Positions 1 through 5,734 of a stretch of 5,734 nt of DNA are shown here, piece by piece; positions within the stretch are counted from its first letter, which is position 1, and every line of letters begins with the position of its first letter. Both the position numbers and the translations under genes were made by a program. Where the stretch lies: the NCBI GenBank assembly GCA_003343995.1, contig QAKE01000023.1, positions 1 to 5,734 on the forward strand. Reading direction: 5' to 3'. This stretch comes from Bacillota bacterium (GTDB lineage: Bacteria > Bacillota > Clostridia > Christensenellales > Borkfalkiaceae). Below the pieces are notes generated by a model. It searched no databases. It was not told the DNA's origin and worked only from the letters and a program-made list of their open reading frames with translations.

Positions 1-33
1 CGCAAGCACTTTGAAAAAGCGGGAGTTATCTGA
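1..33 (+). CDS. C-terminal tail of upstream gene, probable ECF transporter S component (partial)
   Basis: Frame 1 is open from the left edge and ends in TGA at 31-33, giving the tail RKHFEKAGVI. The stop lies one base before the ATG of the EcfT gene, the spacing expected inside an operon. A basic tail of the type KKHFEKAG(I/V) is, as I remember it, common at the C-terminus of Trep_Strep/MptD-type ECF S components, which usually sit directly before an EcfT, a fused double ATPase and two exporter-like ABC genes, as here. Only ten residues are visible, so the identity rests mainly on gene order. The S component would be the membrane protein that binds the substrate and defines what the ECF module imports. 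Confidence 0.5.
   Translation, partial: RKHFEKAGVI
21..25 (+). promoter_or_regulatory. Ribosome binding site of the EcfT gene
   Basis: GGGAG lies nine bases before the ATG at 35 and inside the last codons of the upstream gene. It supports ATG 35 over the in-frame TTG at 11. No upstream Shine-Dalgarno sequence is visible for the TTG within the ten bases before it. Initiation here would be coupled to termination of the upstream gene at 31-33. Confidence 0.55.
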
Positions 34-34
34 T

Positions 35-721
35 ATGTGCCGGATTGATCCCCGAATGATTCTTTTACAGGTTTTGATCACGGCTGTCTGTATGTTTTGG
101 ATATCTTCCCCCATGGGGATATTCCTTGAAATTTGCAGCCTGCTTCTCTTTCTGCTGTACCTGCGGCTTCCGGGGCAGGCGCTGCATTTGGCTGCATACT
201 TTGCTGTGGCCGACCTGCTTTTCGAGCTGACAGCATTCTACCCGATGCCGCTGTTCATTGAGAGGCTCTGCTTTTTGCTGCACCGCCTTTCGCCCATGGT
301 GGGTATTATGATTCTGTCGATTCGCAGCATCAGCGTCAGCCAGCTGGTCACAGGTACGCAGAAGCTGCACTGTCCCCGAAAAATGGCATTGACCGTGGCC
401 GTTGCCCTGCGCTTTATTCCCACCATCAGTCAAGAATTGTCGCAGATTCGGGACGCCCTCAAAACACGGGGCGTCCCTCTGAATATTGTGACATTTGTAA
501 AAGCGCCGGTACTGACTACGGAATACATTCTGGTGCCCTTTATGATGCGCGGCGTTCGGGTGGCAGATGAGCTGTCCGCCTCTGCGGTGACACGAGCTAT
601 CGAAAGCCCGGCGCCCCGCGGGGAACGCATACCCACGAAGATACGGCCGAAGGATATCATTTATCTTGCGCTGGTGCTTGCGGCAGACGTGGGCATCCTC
701 TTATACGACCACTTGGGATAG
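35..721 (+). CDS. ecfT: Energy-coupling factor transporter transmembrane protein EcfT (CbiQ family)
   Basis: This 228-residue membrane protein couples ATP hydrolysis by the EcfA ATPases to movement of the S component in an ECF-type importer. It has hydrophobic helices near residues 10-24, 28-45, 48-65 and 85-97, a long cytoplasmic helical stretch, and a C-terminal helix near 207-225. The family hallmark is the block beginning ALRFIPT (residues 124-130), followed by the first coupling motif, with Arg145 in TRG, and a second, with Arg187 in TRA. These correspond to the two Ala-Arg-Gly-like motifs that dock into the ATPase grooves; here both deviate from the usual ARG. Length is at the short end of the usual EcfT range. 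ATG 35 is preferred because it has a Shine-Dalgarno sequence and follows the upstream stop by one base. The in-frame TTG at 11 would add eight residues and overlap the upstream gene by 23 bases. The fused ATPase gene follows after 14 bases. Confidence 0.88.
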   Translation: MCRIDPRMILLQVLITAVCMFWISSPMGIFLEICSLLLFLLYLRLPGQALHLAAYFAVADLLFELTAFYPMPLFIERLCFLLHRLSPMVGIMILSIRSISVSQLVTGTQKLHCPRKMALTVAVALRFIPTISQELSQIRDALKTRGVPLNIVTFVKAPVLTTEYILVPFMMRGVRVADELSASAVTRAIESPAPRGERIPTKIRPKDIIYLALVLAADVGILLYDHLG

Positions 722-725
722 GGGC

Positions 726-730
726 GGAGG
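726..730 (+). promoter_or_regulatory. Ribosome binding site of the fused ECF ATPase gene
   Basis: GGAGG lies five bases before the ATG at 736, in the 14-base gap after the EcfT stop. It is a strong, independent site that fixes the start of the ATPase gene. Confidence 0.6.
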
Positions 731-735
731 CTCAG

Positions 736-2151
736 ATGATTACATTAAAAGATGTTTGCTTTCAATACAGCGCCGACTCCACAGTGAAGGCCCTGCGGCA
801 CATTGACTTGACAATACAGGACGGTGAATGTGTCGTCCTCACAGGAGAAAGCGGCTGCGGCAAAACGACGCTTACGCGCTGCCTGAACGGGCTGGTGCCG
901 AGCTTTTACGAGGGTGAATTGACAGGCGGGCTGCTTCTGGACGAAAAGAATTTGCTGGAGATGCCGCAGTATGAGATCAGCAGGCATGTCGGCACAGTGT
1001 TTCAGGACCCGCGCTCTCAGTTTTTTACGGTAGATTCCACCGACGAAGTGGCTTTTGGCTGTGAAAACCTGTCAATGAGCACAGAGAAAATCAATCAGAA
1101 TATACAAAAGGCGTTTCATAATCTGCGCATTGAGGCGCTGAAGGACTGCAGCCTGTTCGCACTTTCCAGCGGGGAACGGCAGAAATTGGCCGTGGCCGCT
1201 ATCTATGCAATGGACACACCCGTGCTGGTGCTGGACGAGCCCTCTGCCAATCTGGATTTAGAGACCATGGAGGTTTTGCGCGGCATTTTGCAGGAATTGA
1301 AGCGCGAGGGCAAAACCATTATCGTATCAGAGCACCGCCTCTCTTATTTGATGGGCGTTGCAGACCGGTACGTCTATATTCAGGATGGCGAGATAAAACA
1401 GATTTGGACACCCCGGCAGGCAGAAGAGCTGAGCAAGGCAGAAAGAAAAGCACTGGGCCTGCGGAGCTTTCAAAGCATCAGCCTGGCAGATATTGCAAAG
1501 GAGGGCGCCCCGGCGGAACAGGGGAAAAGGATAGAGGGGCGCGGCCTGGCGGTTCGGCTGGATAAAACAGAGGTATTCCGCGGGTTGACTTTCAATTTTC
1601 AATGGGGCCCGGCAGGTAAGGTGGTCGGCATCACCGGAAATAACGGCTCCGGCAAGACGACCTTTGCCAAAATGCTCTGCGGCCTGCTGAAGCCGTCTGA
1701 GGGTGCCCTTCTGTTCGATGGCAAACCGGCCGCGGCAAAAGAGAGGCTCAGGCAGACTTATTTTGTAATGCAGGATACAGATTACCAGCTTTTTACCGAG
1801 AGCGTCCGCCATGAGCTGGAGCTGGCTGAACGGAAAAATCACAGGCCGTGCGATATGGAGCTGATTTTGGAACGCATGGGGCTGTCGCAGGCGGCAGAAC
1901 GCCACCCGCTGTCGTTGTCCGGCGGGCAGAAGCAGCGTGTTACAATAGCCGCCGCCATGGCTTCCGGCTCTGATATTCTGGTGCTCGACGAACCGACCAG
2001 CGGGCTGGACGGAAGGAATATGCAGCGGCTGAAGGAAACGATTCTGGCGCTGAAAAAGCAGGGGAAGCTGATTTTCGTCGTCACCCATGATATGGAATTT
2101 TTGGACGGCATTTATGATGAGGTCATGAGCTTTGCTCAGAAGATAAGGTGA
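736..2151 (+). CDS. Fused double ABC ATPase of an ECF transporter (EcfA-EcfA')
   Basis: This 471-residue cytoplasmic protein has two ATP-binding cassettes in tandem and replaces the separate EcfA1 and EcfA2 subunits. Domain 1 (about 1-225) has Walker A G37-T45 (Lys43), Q-loop Gln90, signature LSSGE at 143-147, Walker B Asp167 with catalytic Glu168, and H-loop His200. After a polar linker (about 226-262), domain 2 has Walker A G301-T309 (Lys307), Q-loop Gln346 followed by a QLFT segment typical of ECF ATPases, signature LSGGQ at 394-398, Walker B Asp418 with Glu419, and His451. Both sites keep the residues needed for hydrolysis. Domain 1 departs from the standard signature and has SEHR around its H-loop, where domain 2 has the usual THD. 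No membrane segment is present. It sits 14 bases after ecfT and 4 bases before the next gene, so the products are probably one complex. A fused ATPase fits a dedicated ECF transporter with its own S component. Confidence 0.9.
   Translation: MITLKDVCFQYSADSTVKALRHIDLTIQDGECVVLTGESGCGKTTLTRCLNGLVPSFYEGELTGGLLLDEKNLLEMPQYEISRHVGTVFQDPRSQFFTVDSTDEVAFGCENLSMSTEKINQNIQKAFHNLRIEALKDCSLFALSSGERQKLAVAAIYAMDTPVLVLDEPSANLDLETMEVLRGILQELKREGKTIIVSEHRLSYLMGVADRYVYIQDGEIKQIWTPRQAEELSKAERKALGLRSFQSISLADIAKEGAPAEQGKRIEGRGLAVRLDKTEVFRGLTFNFQWGPAGKVVGITGNNGSGKTTFAKMLCGLLKPSEGALLFDGKPAAAKERLRQTYFVMQDTDYQLFTESVRHELELAERKNHRPCDMELILERMGLSQAAERHPLSLSGGQKQRVTIAAAMASGSDILVLDEPTSGLDGRNMQRLKETILALKKQGKLIFVVTHDMEFLDGIYDEVMSFAQKIR
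2145..2151 (+). promoter_or_regulatory. Ribosome binding site of the first exporter-fold ABC gene, overlapping the upstream stop
   Basis: AAGGTGA spans the last codons and the TGA stop of the fused ATPase gene and ends four bases before the ATG at 2156. The match to the anti-Shine-Dalgarno sequence is moderate, so translational coupling to the upstream gene is likely. Confidence 0.45.
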
Positions 2152-2155
2152 AGAT

Positions 2156-3925
2156 ATGGAGAAGCAAAAAAGGGAATCCCCGCTGAAAGGCATCCTGCGG
2201 TTTGCGGAGGAAAAGAAAGGCCAAATGGCGGCTGCAGCCGCCCTGTCGGTTCTGTCTACTGCATTCAGCATCGTGCCCTATATTTCCGTGGCGCTGCTGC
2301 TGCGCCGTGCGCTTGCGGGGACGCTGTCCGTGGGCTGGGCGCTGGGCCTTACCGCTGCGGCGCTGGCTGGCTATCTGCTCAAAGAATTCCTTTATGCAAA
2401 ATCGACGCTTTGTTCGCATAAAGCTGCTTTTGAAATTATTCGAAACATCCGCTGCAAAGTCATGAAGAAAATGGCGCGGGCCTCTATGGGGACGATTCAG
2501 GAAAAATCGTCCGGAGAATTCAAGCAGCTGCTCATTGACGATGTGGAGCGGCTGGAATATCCGCTGGCACATGCGATTCCGGAAATCACAGCAAGCCTGC
2601 TTGTACCGGCGTTTGTGATTTTATATCTGCTTTTTATCGACTGGCGCATGGCGCTGGCCGCGCTGGCGTCTGCTGCTCTGGGTTCGCTGGTATATAACGG
2701 AATGATGCTGGGGCGCGGCGAAACCATGATGGAATACATGATGGCCAATGCGCAGATGAACGAAACCATTGTAGAGTATGTCAATGGGATGGAGGTTATC
2801 AAGGCGTTCAACCAGACGGCGTCCTCCATGGGGTGGTTCAGGGCGGTTGTCCTTAAGGTGCGGGACATCACAACCAAATGGTATAAGCACTGCTGGCCGT
2901 TTATGAGCATCGGGCAGGCGCTTATGCCGTCTACAATCGCGTTTACCCTTCCGGTGGGGATGGCATTGCTCTCCCACGGGGCTATTGCGGCATCCGACGT
3001 AATTTTGTGCATCATCCTTTCTTTGGGCATTGCCGGCTCTATGCAGAAGCTGATGGAGTTTCGTGAAAATATGGCGGTGCTTTACGAGATACAGCCGCAG
3101 GTGCAGGCGCTTTTAAGTATGGAAGAGCTGCCGGCGCCGGAGACACCAAAGCACTGCGCCCGGTTTGATGTGGAGCTGCACGACGTCCACTTCGGCTACG
3201 GAGAGAACGAGATCCTCCACGGGGTTTCGTTCAAGGCCCCGGAGGGCACTATGACGGCGCTGGTTGGCCCGTCCGGGTCTGGAAAGTCAACACTTGCAAA
3301 GCTGATATCGCGCTTTTGGGATGTGCAGGCAGGCGCTATCACCATCGGCGGTGTTGATATTCGGGAGCTGCCGGCAGAAGAGCTGATGGAGCAGATCAGC
3401 TACGTTTCCCAGGATAATTTTCTGTTTAATATGAGCCTGCGGGAGAATATCCGCATCGGCAGGCCGGAGGCCACAGACGCAGAAGTGGCGCGCGCCGCGG
3501 CGCAGGCGGGGTGTGATGAATTCATTTCGCGCTTTCCGCAAGGCTATGATACACAGGCTGGCGACGCAGGCGCGCGGCTTTCCGGCGGAGAGCGCCAGAG
3601 GCTTGCCATCGCCCGTATGATATTGAAGGATGCGCCAATCGTTATTTTGGATGAGGCCACAGCCTTTACCGACCCTGAGAATGAGGATAAGCTGCAGCGG
3701 TCCATTGATGAGCTTACAAGGGGAAAAACACTTATTGTCATTGCCCACAGGCTCTCCACCATCATGTATGCAGACCAGATTCTTGTTTTGCAAGACGGAA
3801 AAATAAGCAGCGCGGGAACCCACGAGCAGCTTCTTGACAATTCGCCGCTGTATCTGGATATGTGGAAGGCTCACATCAATGCAATGGACTGGAGCCTGAG
3901 TCAGGAGGTGAGCACAACATGCTGA
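2156..3925 (+). CDS. ABC transporter permease/ATP-binding half-transporter, exporter fold (YbtP/IrtA-like), first of pair
   Basis: This 589-residue half-transporter has a six-helix membrane domain fused to a C-terminal ATPase. Hydrophobic segments lie near residues 25-50, 61-80, 143-160, 163-181, 250-275 and 280-300. The ATPase starts near 335 with A-loop Tyr348, then Walker A G371-T379 (Lys377), Q-loop Gln419, signature LSGGERQR at 475-482, Walker B Asp499 with catalytic Glu500, and H-loop His531. All catalytic residues are present. The D-loop reads AFTDPENE, unlike the ASVDPENE of its partner. No signal peptide, peptidase, or siderophore-interacting domain is present. The gene overlaps the next half-transporter by 7 bases, implying equimolar synthesis and a heterodimer. 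Families with this fold include drug and lipid exporters as well as the siderophore importers YbtPQ and IrtAB. The adjoining ECF module and metal regulator favour an uptake role, but direction and substrate are inferred. Confidence 0.85.
   Translation: MEKQKRESPLKGILRFAEEKKGQMAAAAALSVLSTAFSIVPYISVALLLRRALAGTLSVGWALGLTAAALAGYLLKEFLYAKSTLCSHKAAFEIIRNIRCKVMKKMARASMGTIQEKSSGEFKQLLIDDVERLEYPLAHAIPEITASLLVPAFVILYLLFIDWRMALAALASAALGSLVYNGMMLGRGETMMEYMMANAQMNETIVEYVNGMEVIKAFNQTASSMGWFRAVVLKVRDITTKWYKHCWPFMSIGQALMPSTIAFTLPVGMALLSHGAIAASDVILCIILSLGIAGSMQKLMEFRENMAVLYEIQPQVQALLSMEELPAPETPKHCARFDVELHDVHFGYGENEILHGVSFKAPEGTMTALVGPSGSGKSTLAKLISRFWDVQAGAITIGGVDIRELPAEELMEQISYVSQDNFLFNMSLRENIRIGRPEATDAEVARAAAQAGCDEFISRFPQGYDTQAGDAGARLSGGERQRLAIARMILKDAPIVILDEATAFTDPENEDKLQRSIDELTRGKTLIVIAHRLSTIMYADQILVLQDGKISSAGTHEQLLDNSPLYLDMWKAHINAMDWSLSQEVSTTC
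3903..3910 (+). promoter_or_regulatory. Strong ribosome binding site that sets the start of the second ABC half-transporter
   Basis: AGGAGGTG matches the anti-Shine-Dalgarno sequence almost completely and stands eight bases before the ATG at 3919. It lies within the coding end of the preceding gene and is the main reason for choosing ATG 3919 over the in-frame ATG at 3862. Confidence 0.75.
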
Positions 3926-5658
3926 AGGTGATTGGACGGGTATTGCAGCTGAGCGGAGATTTGGCCGGGCGCATTTGGGGCAGCTTTGTATGCAGCTTCA
4001 TTGACGCGGCGCTCAGCATGCTGCCCATAGGCGCGTTATTCTATGTGCTGCTTGCACTTCAGCGGGGGGCTGTCACAGCGCATACCTGGCTGGTGGCGGT
4101 TCTGATTATTTTGGGAAGCCTGCTTGGCCGCATGCTGTTCAAATATCTGGTTTACAGGCTGCAAAGCACAGCGGGCTTCGAGTTTGTGTCGCGCGAGCGC
4201 ATCACACTGGGAGACCGCTTGCGAAATGTGCCTATGGGCTTTTTTCACGATAACAGCCTGGGTGAAATTACTTCCACAGTGACAACAGATTTGAATTTTC
4301 TTGAAAACTATTCCATGCACATTATGGACAAGGTGGCTGCCGGCGTTGTAAGCATGGCTGTGATCAGCTTATTTCTGCTGCTGTTCGACTGGCGGATAGG
4401 CGCGATTTTTCTGGCCGGTGTTCTGTGTTCTTTTTTGATATACGGCGTGATGCAGAAAAAGGCAAAAGAGCTTTCAGTCAAGCAGAAGCAGGCACAGGCG
4501 GGCGCTGTTGCTTCCACGCTGGAATATATTCAGGGAATTTCCGTAGTCAAGTCGTTCAATATGAGCCAAAAGAACTTGAGCGGCATTGAGGGCGCGTTCC
4601 GAAAAAGCGAAAGCGCGGCGTTCAGCCTGGAAAAAGCCTTCGCACCGCTGAACATGGCCTATTCCTCCGTGTTCCATGTGGCGGCGTGCCTTATCATGCT
4701 CTGTGCTCAGCTCATTGCGCTGGGCGGGGCGCTCACCTTCCCGGAGCTGGCCGCGGTGCTGGTGGCCTCCTTTACCATTTTTGCACCCGTAGAGGCTATG
4801 GGCCAGATGACGCAGATGATACGGCTGATGGAAGCATCGCTGGGCCGTGTGGAAGCGATGAAGCGGGCCCGGCGCATTGACGAAGATGGCGGGGATGTGC
4901 CGCTGCGGCATTTTGATATTTCATTTGAGCATGTCGGCTTTTCCTACGAGCCTGGGGCCCCGCTTTTGAAGGACGTTACCTTTCACATCCCGGAGGGAAG
5001 CATGACGGCAATTGTGGGGCCCTCCGGCAGCGGGAAAACGACCATTACACGGCTGATTGCCCGCTTTTGGGACGTACAGAACGGCAGTGTAAAAGTAGGC
5101 GGGCATGACGTGAGGGAATTCACCTGTGACAGTCTTTTGAAAAATATGAGCATGGTCTTTCAAAACGTATATTTGTTCCATGACACCATTGAGAACAACA
5201 TTAAATTTGGCTGCCCGGAGGCCACCCATGAGCAGGTGGTGGAGGCTGCGAAAAAGGCCTGCTGTCATGATTTTATTGCGGCGCTGCCAAACGGATACGA
5301 CACGGTGATAGGCGAGGGCGGCTCTACACTGTCGGGCGGGGAAAGGCAGCGCGTGTCCATCGCGCGCGCCATGCTGAAGGACGCCCCCATCATCCTGCTG
5401 GACGAGGCCACGGCATCGGTAGACCCGGAGAACGAGCTGCATCTGCAGCAGGCTATCAGCGCATTGGTCCGCAATAAAACACTGGTTGTAATCGCGCACC
5501 GGCTGTCGACGATTCGGGAGGCAGACCAGATACTGGTGGTGGACAATGGGCGTATTGTGCAGCAGGGCACGCATGAAGAGCTGGCAGGGCAGAAGGGGCT
5601 CTACCAGAGCTTCTGGAATATTCGCCAGCGCGCCCGTCAATGGCGGCTGGAACGATAA
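3919..5658 (+). CDS. ABC transporter permease/ATP-binding half-transporter, exporter fold (YbtQ/IrtB-like), second of pair
   Basis: This 579-residue partner of the preceding gene has the same layout. Membrane segments lie near residues 21-47, 55-80, 133-156, 157-178, 247-270 and 274-295. The ATPase has A-loop Tyr343, Walker A G367-T375 (Lys373), Q-loop Gln415, signature LSGGERQR at 471-478, Walker B Asp495 with catalytic Glu496, D-loop ASVDPENE, and H-loop His527. Both composite ATP sites of the heterodimer would therefore be catalytically complete. An in-frame ATG at 3862 would add 19 polar residues but has no good ribosome binding site and overlaps the upstream gene by 64 bases. ATG 3919 has a near-perfect site and the short ATGCTGA overlap typical of coupled genes. 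An 18-base gap leads to the DtxR-type regulator. The resemblance to siderophore/metal-chelate importers is suggested by context. A heterodimeric exporter remains possible. Confidence 0.85.
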   Translation: MLKVIGRVLQLSGDLAGRIWGSFVCSFIDAALSMLPIGALFYVLLALQRGAVTAHTWLVAVLIILGSLLGRMLFKYLVYRLQSTAGFEFVSRERITLGDRLRNVPMGFFHDNSLGEITSTVTTDLNFLENYSMHIMDKVAAGVVSMAVISLFLLLFDWRIGAIFLAGVLCSFLIYGVMQKKAKELSVKQKQAQAGAVASTLEYIQGISVVKSFNMSQKNLSGIEGAFRKSESAAFSLEKAFAPLNMAYSSVFHVAACLIMLCAQLIALGGALTFPELAAVLVASFTIFAPVEAMGQMTQMIRLMEASLGRVEAMKRARRIDEDGGDVPLRHFDISFEHVGFSYEPGAPLLKDVTFHIPEGSMTAIVGPSGSGKTTITRLIARFWDVQNGSVKVGGHDVREFTCDSLLKNMSMVFQNVYLFHDTIENNIKFGCPEATHEQVVEAAKKACCHDFIAALPNGYDTVIGEGGSTLSGGERQRVSIARAMLKDAPIILLDEATASVDPENELHLQQAISALVRNKTLVVIAHRLSTIREADQILVVDNGRIVQQGTHEELAGQKGLYQSFWNIRQRARQWRLER

Positions 5659-5662
5659 AAAG

Positions 5663-5670
5663 AGAGGAGG
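5663..5670 (+). promoter_or_regulatory. Ribosome binding site of the DtxR-type regulator gene
   Basis: AGAGGAGG stands six bases before the ATG at 5677, inside the 18-base gap after the ABC gene. It shows that a real gene begins at the right edge. No terminator hairpin fits in the gap, so the regulator is read as part of the operon. Confidence 0.7.
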
Positions 5671-5676
5671 CGGGCA

Positions 5677-5734
5677 ATGGCGCTTCATACCTCTGGCGAG
5701 GACTATTTGGAGGCTGTCCTCGTTTTGAAGCAGC
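5677..5734 (+). CDS. N-terminus of a DtxR/MntR-family metal-dependent transcriptional regulator (partial, runs off right edge)
   Basis: The reading frame gives MALHTSGEDYLEAVLVLKQ and stays open to the edge. The pattern of a small polar residue, Glu-Asp-Tyr-Leu-Glu, then hydrophobic residues is the first helix of the DtxR/MntR/IdeR winged-helix repressors, which bind Fe(II) or Mn(II) and block transcription of metal-uptake genes. Asp9 aligns with the Asp8 metal ligand of Bacillus subtilis MntR, where DtxR and IdeR have Met. With only 19 residues, the DNA-binding helix and the dimerisation and metal-site region are not visible, so metal specificity is open. Its position 18 bases after the transporter genes and its strong ribosome binding site suggest co-transcription and a role in controlling this locus. 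Confidence 0.72.
   Translation, partial: MALHTSGEDYLEAVLVLKQ

Noticed and set aside
614..623. Perfect 10-base palindrome CCCCGCGGGG as a possible operator or hairpin
   Set aside because: It lies deep within the EcfT coding region, encodes ordinary residues (Pro-Arg-Gly), has no flanking symmetry or U-tract, and such GC palindromes are expected by chance.
35..2151. Cobalt/nickel transporter CbiMNQO as the identity of the ECF module
   Set aside because: EcfT is a CbiQ relative, but there is no CbiM or CbiN in view, the ATPase is a fused double cassette rather than a single CbiO, and the upstream tail does not suggest CbiM. A cobalt or nickel label would be over-specific.
1327..2271. Long open frame on the - strand (314 codons) opposite the fused ATPase gene
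   Set aside because: It lies antisense to clear ABC ATPase motifs, has no recognisable domain, is rich in Cys, Gln, Arg and Pro as antisense frames of GC-rich genes tend to be, and no ribosome binding site was evident.
3862..3918. N-terminal extension of the second half-transporter from ATG 3862
   Set aside because: The 19 added residues are polar and are encoded within the previous gene in another frame, without a good ribosome binding site. ATG 3919 has AGGAGGTG at ideal spacing.
5656..5676. Possible terminator or separate promoter between the second ABC gene and the regulator
   Set aside because: Only 18 bases separate the genes. They contain an A-rich run and the ribosome binding site but no inverted repeat with a T-tract and no -35/-10 pair.
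4921..5688. Open frame on the - strand (255 codons) opposite the second half-transporter and its downstream gap
   Set aside because: It mirrors the ATPase domain coding sequence and has no family resemblance. The + strand frame holds all ABC motifs in order.
5546..5728. Small + strand open frame (60 codons) over the end of the last ABC gene and the start of the regulator
   Set aside because: It overlaps two better supported frames, has no family resemblance, and reads through the Shine-Dalgarno and start of the DtxR-type gene.

Overview
The window is one dense, co-directional operon segment on the + strand. It holds the last codons of an upstream gene, four complete transport genes, and the first 19 codons of a downstream regulator. 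There is no intergenic gap over 18 bases and no promoter or terminator in view. The regulatory region and operon start therefore lie upstream of position 1, and transcription very probably reads through the right edge. The moderate to high G+C, the strong AGGAGG-type ribosome binding sites and the gene families suggest a Firmicutes (Bacillota) anaerobe, most likely a gut-type Clostridia such as an Oscillospiraceae/Lachnospiraceae relative. This taxonomic call is an inference and is not precise.

Layout: (1) bases 1-33, C-terminal tail of an upstream protein, probably the S (substrate-binding membrane) component of an energy-coupling factor (ECF) transporter; (2) 35-721, EcfT, the ECF transmembrane coupling protein; (3) 736-2151, a fused double-ATPase (two EcfA-type domains in one chain); (4) 2156-3925 and (5) 3919-5658, two half-size ABC transporters of exporter fold, each with an N-terminal six-helix membrane domain and a C-terminal ATPase, overlapping by 7 bases and presumably forming a heterodimer; (6) 5677 to the right edge, the N-terminus of a DtxR/MntR-type metal-dependent repressor.

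The first three genes make a complete dedicated (group I style) ECF importer: S component, T component and fused A1-A2. The exporter-fold pair keeps two intact ATP sites, unlike many heterodimeric drug exporters. With the metal-sensor regulator next door, it resembles the siderophore importers YbtPQ and IrtAB more than a multidrug pump. The working model is a metal-regulated uptake locus for a metal chelate, siderophore or heme-like cofactor, with two different ATP-driven membrane machines made from one message. As far as I recall, a similar combination (exporter-like ABC pair plus ECF module) is found in the streptococcal sia heme locus. The substrate cannot be read from this window.
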